Below, in pieces: positions 7,330 to 11,232 of a stretch of DNA of 11,232 nucleotides. A program made the position numbers and the translations under genes. This DNA is from Candidatus Scatomorpha stercorigallinarum (GTDB lineage: Bacteria > Bacillota_A > Clostridia > Oscillospirales > Oscillospiraceae). The notes under the pieces are model-generated. The model searched no databases. It worked only from the letters and a program-made list of their open reading frames with translations, and had not been told where the DNA came from. Location: positions 1 to 11,232 of the forward strand of contig DVOV01000004.1 of NCBI GenBank assembly GCA_018713375.1, in the 5' to 3' direction. Position 1 is the first letter of the stretch; each line of letters starts with the position of its first letter.

Positions 7330-8805
7330 ATGAGCATGAAAAGCTATGAGTTCTGGCTCGTGGTGGGAAGCCAGTTCCTTTACGGCCCCGGGGTGCTGGA
7401 GACCGTGGCGTCCCGCGCGGCGCAGATGGCCGATGAGATGAACGCATCGGGCAGGCTGCCGTGCCGGCTCGTGTACAAGCTGACGGCCAAAACGAACGCC
7501 GAGATAACGGACATCGTGCGTGAGGCCAATCACGACGAGGCCTGCGCGGGGCTGGTGACGTGGTGCCATACGTTCAGCCCGTCGAAGATGTGGATCAACG
7601 GCCTCGCGGCGCTGCAAAAGCCCTACTGCCACCTGGCCACGCAGTACGACCGCGAAATACCGGACGAAGAGATCGACATGGACTTCATGAACCTCAACCA
7701 GGCCGCCCATGGCGACCGCGAGCACGGCTTTATCGCGGCGCGGCTGCGTATGCCGCGCAAGGTCATAGCGGGCTTCTGGCGGGATGAGGACGTGCAGGAG
7801 CGCCTGGGCAGCTGGATGCGCGCGGCTGTGGGGGCGGCGTTCAGCAGGCGGCTGAAGGTGATGCGCTTCGGCGACAACATGCGCGAGGTCGCCGTCACCG
7901 AGGGCGACAAAGTTGAGGTCCAGGCAAAGCTGGGCTGGCAGGTGAACACCTGGCCCGTGGGCCAGCTGGTGGAGACGATGGACGCCGTTACGGACGGGGA
8001 GATCGACGCCCTCATGGACACATACCGCGAGCTGTATGACTTTGCCACGGACGACATCGAGACCGTGCGCTACCAGGCCCGCGAGGAGCTGGCCATGAAG
8101 AAAATGCTGGACGCCGAGGGCTGCCGGGCGTTCTCCAACACATTCCAGGACCTGTATGGCATGAAGCAGCTGCCGGGCCTCGCCAGCCAGCACCTGATGG
8201 CGCAGGGCTACGGCTACGGCGGCGAGGGCGACTGGAAGGTGGCGGCCATGACGGCCATACTCAAGGCCATGAGCGAGGGGCAGACGGGCGGCACGGCCTT
8301 CATGGAGGACTATACCTATCACCTGGAAAAGGGCCGGGAATACAGCCTGGGCGCCCATATGCTGGAGGTGTGCCCCAGCGTGGCCGCACAGCGGCCGCGC
8401 ATCGAGGTGCACCCGCTGGGCATCGGCGACAGGGAACCGCCCGCCCGCCTCGTGTTCGAGGGGCACGCCGGCGACGCCATCGTGGTGAGCTTAGTGGACA
8501 TGGGCGGCCGCCTGCGCCTGATCTGCCAGGACATCCACTGTGTGGAGCCCATCATGAAGATGCCCAACCTGCCGGTCGCGCGGGTGATGTGGCGGGCGGA
8601 GCCCAGCCTCACCAAGGGCGTGGAGTGCTGGATCACGGCGGGCGGCGCGCATCACACTGTCCTGAGCTACGACGTGACGGCCGGGCAGATGCGCGACTGG
8701 GCGCGCATGATGGACATCGAGTTCGTGCACATCACAAAGGACACCACGGTGGAGGGGCTGGAGCGCGAGCTGTTCCTGGCCGACCTGGCGTGGAAGCTGA
8801 AGTGA
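7330..8805 (+). CDS. araA: L-arabinose isomerase
   Basis: Converts L-arabinose to L-ribulose in the cytoplasm using a divalent metal, usually Mn2+. The 491-residue length is close to the roughly 500 of characterised AraA proteins. The expected metal and catalytic residues are in place: Glu299 in GYGGEGDW, Glu326 in FMEDYTYH, His343 in GAHMLEVCP, and His441/His442 in [12 protein letters not shown]. These correspond to Glu306, Glu333, His350 and His450 of the E. coli enzyme. The N-terminal [12 protein letters not shown] (8-19) is also characteristic. The start at 7330 lies 7 bases after AAGGAGG (7316-7322), which overlaps the stop codon of the kinase. This points to translational coupling. A second ATG two codons on (7336) is less well placed. 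Confidence 0.98.
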   Translation: MSMKSYEFWLVVGSQFLYGPGVLETVASRAAQMADEMNASGRLPCRLVYKLTAKTNAEITDIVREANHDEACAGLVTWCHTFSPSKMWINGLAALQKPYCHLATQYDREIPDEEIDMDFMNLNQAAHGDREHGFIAARLRMPRKVIAGFWRDEDVQERLGSWMRAAVGAAFSRRLKVMRFGDNMREVAVTEGDKVEVQAKLGWQVNTWPVGQLVETMDAVTDGEIDALMDTYRELYDFATDDIETVRYQAREELAMKKMLDAEGCRAFSNTFQDLYGMKQLPGLASQHLMAQGYGYGGEGDWKVAAMTAILKAMSEGQTGGTAFMEDYTYHLEKGREYSLGAHMLEVCPSVAAQRPRIEVHPLGIGDREPPARLVFEGHAGDAIVVSLVDMGGRLRLICQDIHCVEPIMKMPNLPVARVMWRAEPSLTKGVECWITAGGAHHTVLSYDVTAGQMRDWARMMDIEFVHITKDTTVEGLERELFLADLAWKLK

Positions 8806-8809
8806 GGTG
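8804..8809 (+). promoter_or_regulatory. Ribosome binding site that decides the araD start
   Basis: GAGGTG overlaps the araA stop codon and lies 6 bases before the GTG at 8816. It contains the earlier in-frame GTG (8807), which therefore cannot be the start. Confidence 0.7.
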
Positions 8810-8815
8810 GGCGCC

Positions 8816-9511
8816 GTGCTGGAAAAGCTGAAGCAGAGCGTATATGAAGCCAATATGGAGCTGCCGCGCCGGGGGCTCGTGACGTATACCTGGGGGAATG
8901 TGTCTGGCATCGACCGGGAAAAGGGCCTGGTCGTCATCAAACCCTCGGGCGTAAGATACGAAGAACTGACGCCGGACAAGCTGGTGGTGCTGGACCTTGA
9001 CGGGAAGGTGGTGGAGGGCGAGCTGAACCCCTCCTCGGACACGAAGACCCACCTTGAGCTGTACCGGGAGTTCCCGGCCCTGGGGGGCGTCGTGCATACG
9101 CACAGCCCCTGCGCGGTGGCCTGGGCGCAGGCCGGGCGGGACATCCCGTGCTACGGCACCACCCACGCCGACTATTTCTATGGGCCGGTGCCCTGTGCGC
9201 GGGCGCTGACGCCGGAGGAGATCGATGAGGACTATGAGCGGAACACCGGCAGGGTGATCGTGGAGGAATTCCGGGCGCGCGGCATCGAGCCTGCGCACGT
9301 GCCTGCCGTTATCTGCCGCAGCCATGGCCCCTTTGCCTGGGGCGCGGACGCGGCCGAGGCCGTATACCACGCTGCGGTGCTGGAGGAGGTGGCGCATATG
9401 GCGCTGCTCACCCTTGCGGTGGACGCCGACGCCGCGCCGGCGCCGCAGCACTTGCAGGACAAGCATTTCATGCGCAAACACGGCCCGCAGGCCTACTATG
9501 GCCAGGGCTGA
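8816..9511 (+). CDS. araD: L-ribulose-5-phosphate 4-epimerase
   Basis: Converts L-ribulose 5-phosphate to D-xylulose 5-phosphate by a zinc-dependent aldol-type mechanism. Starting at GTG 8816 the protein begins MLEKLK and is 231 residues, the same length as E. coli AraD. All key residues then fall one position earlier than in that enzyme: Asp75, His94 and His96 (HTH), Asp119 (THADYFYG), His170 (RSHGPF) and Tyr228 (AYYGQ). The motif [11 protein letters not shown] (21-31) near the start is also characteristic. The start 9 bases upstream (8807) would fall inside the ribosome binding site. Third and last gene of the arabinose operon; no strong + strand terminator follows. Confidence 0.97.
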   Translation: MLEKLKQSVYEANMELPRRGLVTYTWGNVSGIDREKGLVVIKPSGVRYEELTPDKLVVLDLDGKVVEGELNPSSDTKTHLELYREFPALGGVVHTHSPCAVAWAQAGRDIPCYGTTHADYFYGPVPCARALTPEEIDEDYERNTGRVIVEEFRARGIEPAHVPAVICRSHGPFAWGADAAEAVYHAAVLEEVAHMALLTLAVDADAAPAPQHLQDKHFMRKHGPQAYYGQG

Positions 9512-9550
9512 GCGCCGCGCCGCATTGGGCAAAACAGCCGCATCATTGAC

Positions 9551-9584
9551 AAAAAAGTGGGCGTTCACAATGAACGCCCACTTT
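9551..9584 (-). terminator. Hairpin between araD and tRNA-Ala, with its U-tract on the - strand
   Basis: A perfect 14-bp stem (9554-9567 with 9571-9584) around the loop CAA. On the - strand it is followed by six Ts (opposite 9551-9556), a good leftward terminator. On the + strand only TTT follows, so it would be a weak terminator for the arabinose operon. Positions 9512-9550 and 9585-9623 show nothing else. Confidence 0.7.
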
Positions 9585-9623
9585 GCAGACCGGCGAGACG
9601 GCGCGGACATGCCGCCTCATCGC

Positions 9624-9662
9624 AAAAAGAAAAGGCTTGTTTTCTCATGAAAACAAGCCTTT
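9624..9662 (-). terminator. Terminator of the tRNA-Ala gene
   Basis: A perfect 14-bp stem (9631-9644 with 9649-9662) around the loop TCAT. Read leftward it is followed by a U-rich run TTTCTTTTT (down to 9624). It begins 5 bases after the tRNA CCA end. Confidence 0.82.
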
Positions 9663-9667
9663 ACCGT

Positions 9668-9743
<76 letters not shown>

Positions 9744-9759
9744 GTGCGGTGCGAAAGTT

Positions 9760-9788
9760 ATATTACCAGATGCGCGGGGGATTGTCAA
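9760..9788 (-). promoter_or_regulatory. Promoter of the tRNA-Ala gene
   Basis: On the - strand a consensus TTGACA (9788-9783) is followed after 17 bases by TAATAT (9765-9760). It starts only 9 bases after the stop codon of the upstream leftward gene, with no terminator between, so that gene's transcripts may also run through the tRNA. Confidence 0.7.
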
Positions 9789-9797
9789 GCCCTTTTT

Positions 9798-10883
9798 TCA
9801 GATTTTTGCTTCCACTTCATTTGGGGCGCGCACGGAGCAGCCGTTGTCCTGGAAATACAGCAGCACGGAGGCGATGCAGGAGTCCGTCAGCGCGCTGCAC
9901 TGGATGCGCACGTCCGCCCGCTCGGGCAGGTACTCGATATAGGCCGTGACCATGGAGGCGTAGCTGATGCCCGCGCCGCCCTGCACGCCGTCCACGTCGT
10001 AGTCCCAGTAGACGAGCCCCGCCGTGGCGGCCATGGCGCTCACCGCGTCCTCGTGCTCCGGCGTGCCGGCGGAGACCAGCAGCGTCTTTACGCGCGCGGC
10101 CTCGAAGAGCAGGGAGGAGAAGGCCTCGTACTCCGCGAGCGGCTCCGCGCCCAGCAGGGCGCCCAGGGAGAAGCCCTCCGCCGCCAGGCGGCGGACCGTC
10201 TCCGGCGAGGTGCGTATATCGTCGGCCGTGAGGAAGAAGCCGGCGTCCACCTCAAATTGCAGCAGCGTGTCGATGAGCGCGGAGGAGGGCAGGCCCTGGA
10301 AGCTGAGGTACACGGGGTCGTCCATGTCCCCGGGCTGCGCCACGTCCGTGCTGCCCGGCGCGGAGATGCCGCCGCCGCTGTACTGCTCGTAAAGCGAGCG
10401 CATGAGGCTCTCCGCCGCGGAGAGGAACTGGCTGTCCGAGAGGGTGTAGGAGCTGTCCTTGATGCGGCACACGTCGCCATAGCCCACGCCCTCGATGATC
10501 GAGTAGCTGAAGCCGAACTGCGAGCAGACGAATGACACGGGGACATAGACCTGCCCGTTGCGGCGGATGGCGGAGGTATTATAATAGTTGTCGCTGCTGT
10601 CGTAGGTGCGGCCGGTGTCCAGCTCGAAGAAGAGCTGCTTGCTGGAGCTGAAGAGGGTGGCCGTGTCGTCCGCCGCGTGGTAGGAGTTGTAGAGCTTGAA
10701 GTCCGCGAAGCAGTCGATGGGGACGTATGCGGCGCTGCCGGAGAAATAGGCCAGCGCGCCGTCCGCAAAGGCCTCGTTGAGCGCGATGTAGCAGAGGCCC
10801 GTCTCGTCCGCGCGGGCGCCCAGCGGCGCGGCGGAGAGCGCCACGAGGCAGAATATGAGGATGATGGCCGCGGCCCTTTTCAA
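9798..10883 (-). CDS. Secreted protein: copper-amine-oxidase-like stalk plus degenerate polysaccharide deacetylase domain
   Basis: A 361-residue exported protein of unknown role. A signal peptide (about 1-26, KRAAAIILIFCLVALSAAP ending near ARA) is followed by a region (about 30-143) resembling the copper amine oxidase N-terminal stalk of clostridial surface proteins, with YVPIDCFADF and YVPVSFVCSQFGF. Residues 189-355 resemble a NodB deacetylase: YLSFQG (192-197), AGFFLTADDI (214-223), RRLAAEGFSLG (231-241), GLVYWDYDVDG (289-299). However, the catalytic and metal-binding residues are missing: the usual TFDD reads SFQG, and the HxxxH motif is absent after GFSLG. It is probably a non-enzymatic relative, perhaps binding cell-wall glycan. 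The start is taken as TTG at 10883, 8 bases after GGGAGG; the ATG at 10889 is only 2 bases from that site. Confidence 0.82.
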   Translation of the reverse strand: MKRAAAIILIFCLVALSAAPLGARADETGLCYIALNEAFADGALAYFSGSAAYVPIDCFADFKLYNSYHAADDTATLFSSSKQLFFELDTGRTYDSSDNYYNTSAIRRNGQVYVPVSFVCSQFGFSYSIIEGVGYGDVCRIKDSSYTLSDSQFLSAAESLMRSLYEQYSGGGISAPGSTDVAQPGDMDDPVYLSFQGLPSSALIDTLLQFEVDAGFFLTADDIRTSPETVRRLAAEGFSLGALLGAEPLAEYEAFSSLLFEAARVKTLLVSAGTPEHEDAVSAMAATAGLVYWDYDVDGVQGGAGISYASMVTAYIEYLPERADVRIQCSALTDSCIASVLLYFQDNGCSVRAPNEVEAKI

Positions 10884-10891
10884 GGACATTA

Positions 10892-10897
10892 CCTCCC
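10892..10897 (-). promoter_or_regulatory. Ribosome binding site that favours a TTG start
   Basis: GGGAGG on the - strand lies 8 bases before TTG (10883) but only 2 before ATG (10889), too close for normal initiation. Confidence 0.6.
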
Positions 10898-10913
10898 AAA
10901 AAGCGTTCAACAC

Positions 10914-10942
10914 ATCTTATCACAAAAAAAGTTTTGCCGCAA
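10914..10942 (-). promoter_or_regulatory. Promoter of the deacetylase-like gene
   Basis: On the - strand TTGCGG (10942-10937), a 17-base spacer, then TAAGAT (10919-10914) preceded by TGA. The extended -10 TGATAAGAT is identical to that of the fbp promoter. It overlaps an upstream in-frame GTG (10913), arguing against that start. The divergent tRNA-Asp promoter begins 24 bases away. Confidence 0.6.
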
Positions 10943-10965
10943 GCGCACAAATTTCAAAAACACCC

Positions 10966-10994
10966 TTGACAAGCGCCGCGCGTTCTGGTATATT
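10966..10994 (+). promoter_or_regulatory. Promoter of the tRNA-Asp/tRNA-Thr unit
   Basis: Consensus TTGACA (10966-10971), a 17-base spacer, and TATATT (10989-10994), ending 15 bases before the tRNA 5' end. Confidence 0.78.
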
Positions 10995-11009
10995 ACAAAA
11001 GCCGCTTGT

Positions 11010-11086
11010 GGCCGAGTAGTTCAGTCGGTTAGAACGCTAGCCTGTCACGCTAGAGGCCGAGGGTTCAAGTCCCTTCTCGGTCGCCA
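11010..11086 (+). tRNA. tRNA-Asp (GTC)
   Basis: A 77-base cloverleaf with anticodon GTC (11044-11046), anticodon stem CTAGC/GCTAG, acceptor GGCCGAG/CTCGGTC with one G-U pair, discriminator G11083 as expected for aspartate, and encoded CCA (11084-11086). Confidence 0.97.
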
Positions 11087-11113
11087 CTCCCCACGGTATC
11101 CACCGTGGGGAGT
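11086..11113 (+). other. Perfect 12-bp hairpin between tRNA-Asp and tRNA-Thr
   Basis: ACTCCCCACGGT (11086-11097) pairs with ACCGTGGGGAGT (11102-11113) around the loop ATCC. Only two Ts are found at its 3' side, so it is a poor terminator. It more likely serves tRNA processing or partial termination. Its first base is the last base of the tRNA-Asp CCA. Confidence 0.6.
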
Positions 11114-11129
11114 TCCCCTCAGCGGAAAT

Positions 11130-11205
<76 letters not shown>

Positions 11206-11232
11206 TTTTTTTAGCCTGAAACGATGAGTTTC

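Noticed and set aside
6703..8466. A 587-codon open frame antisense to the ribulokinase and araA
   Set aside because: It spans two clear genes, has no ribosome binding site or recognisable motif, and its composition is that of a GC-rich shadow frame.
8807..8815. GTG at 8807 as the araD start
   Set aside because: It lies inside the GAGGTG ribosome binding site. The start at 8816 gives the exact length and residue register of E. coli AraD.
8732..9610. A 292-codon antisense frame over araD
   Set aside because: Shadow of araD; it also crosses a terminator hairpin and shows no family features.

Overview
The window looks like chromosomal DNA of a high-G+C, low-complexity-free Bacillota (Firmicutes), probably an anaerobic clostridial gut-type bacterium. 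The reasons are a class III fructose-1,6-bisphosphatase (the form typical of Bacillota), strong GGAGG ribosome binding sites with GTG and TTG starts, sigma-A style promoters with 17-base spacers, and U-tract hairpin terminators. The genus cannot be told from the sequence alone. No phage, insertion sequence, CRISPR array, toxin or defence gene was recognised, and nothing amounts to a clearly new multi-gene system.

Layout from left to right. Positions 1-298 hold a hairpin-rich, apparently non-coding element. It is followed by a promoter and the gluconeogenic gene fbp (357-2240, +). An initiator tRNA gene follows at 2314-2391, with its own promoter and a strong terminator; its T stem carries one extra base. 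An AraC-family regulator (2614-3465, -) is divergent from a membrane-anchored alpha/beta hydrolase (3734-5608, +). Their shared control region contains back-to-back -35 boxes inside an inverted repeat, then a row of palindromes. After a terminator comes a tight L-arabinose catabolic operon on the + strand: an FGGY-family ribulokinase (5737-7317), L-arabinose isomerase araA (7330-8805) and L-ribulose-5-phosphate 4-epimerase araD (8816-9511). Convergent to this are tRNA-Ala(GGC) (9668-9743, -) and a secreted protein with a degenerate polysaccharide-deacetylase fold (9798-10883, -). The right end is a divergent tRNA-Asp(GTC) and tRNA-Thr(GGT) pair (+).

How the genes work together. AraA converts L-arabinose to L-ribulose, the kinase makes L-ribulose 5-phosphate, and AraD epimerises it to D-xylulose 5-phosphate for the pentose phosphate or phosphoketolase route. 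No arabinose transporter lies in the window. The AraC-family protein and the surface-facing hydrolase sit directly upstream and may belong to the same sugar-use locus, but that link rests on position only. Fbp is a housekeeping neighbour.

The items most worth a second look are the extra base in the initiator tRNA, the multi-spanning hydrolase next to the ara genes, the terminator just ahead of the ribulokinase with no visible promoter after it, the deacetylase-like protein that has lost its catalytic residues, and the long hairpin element upstream of fbp.
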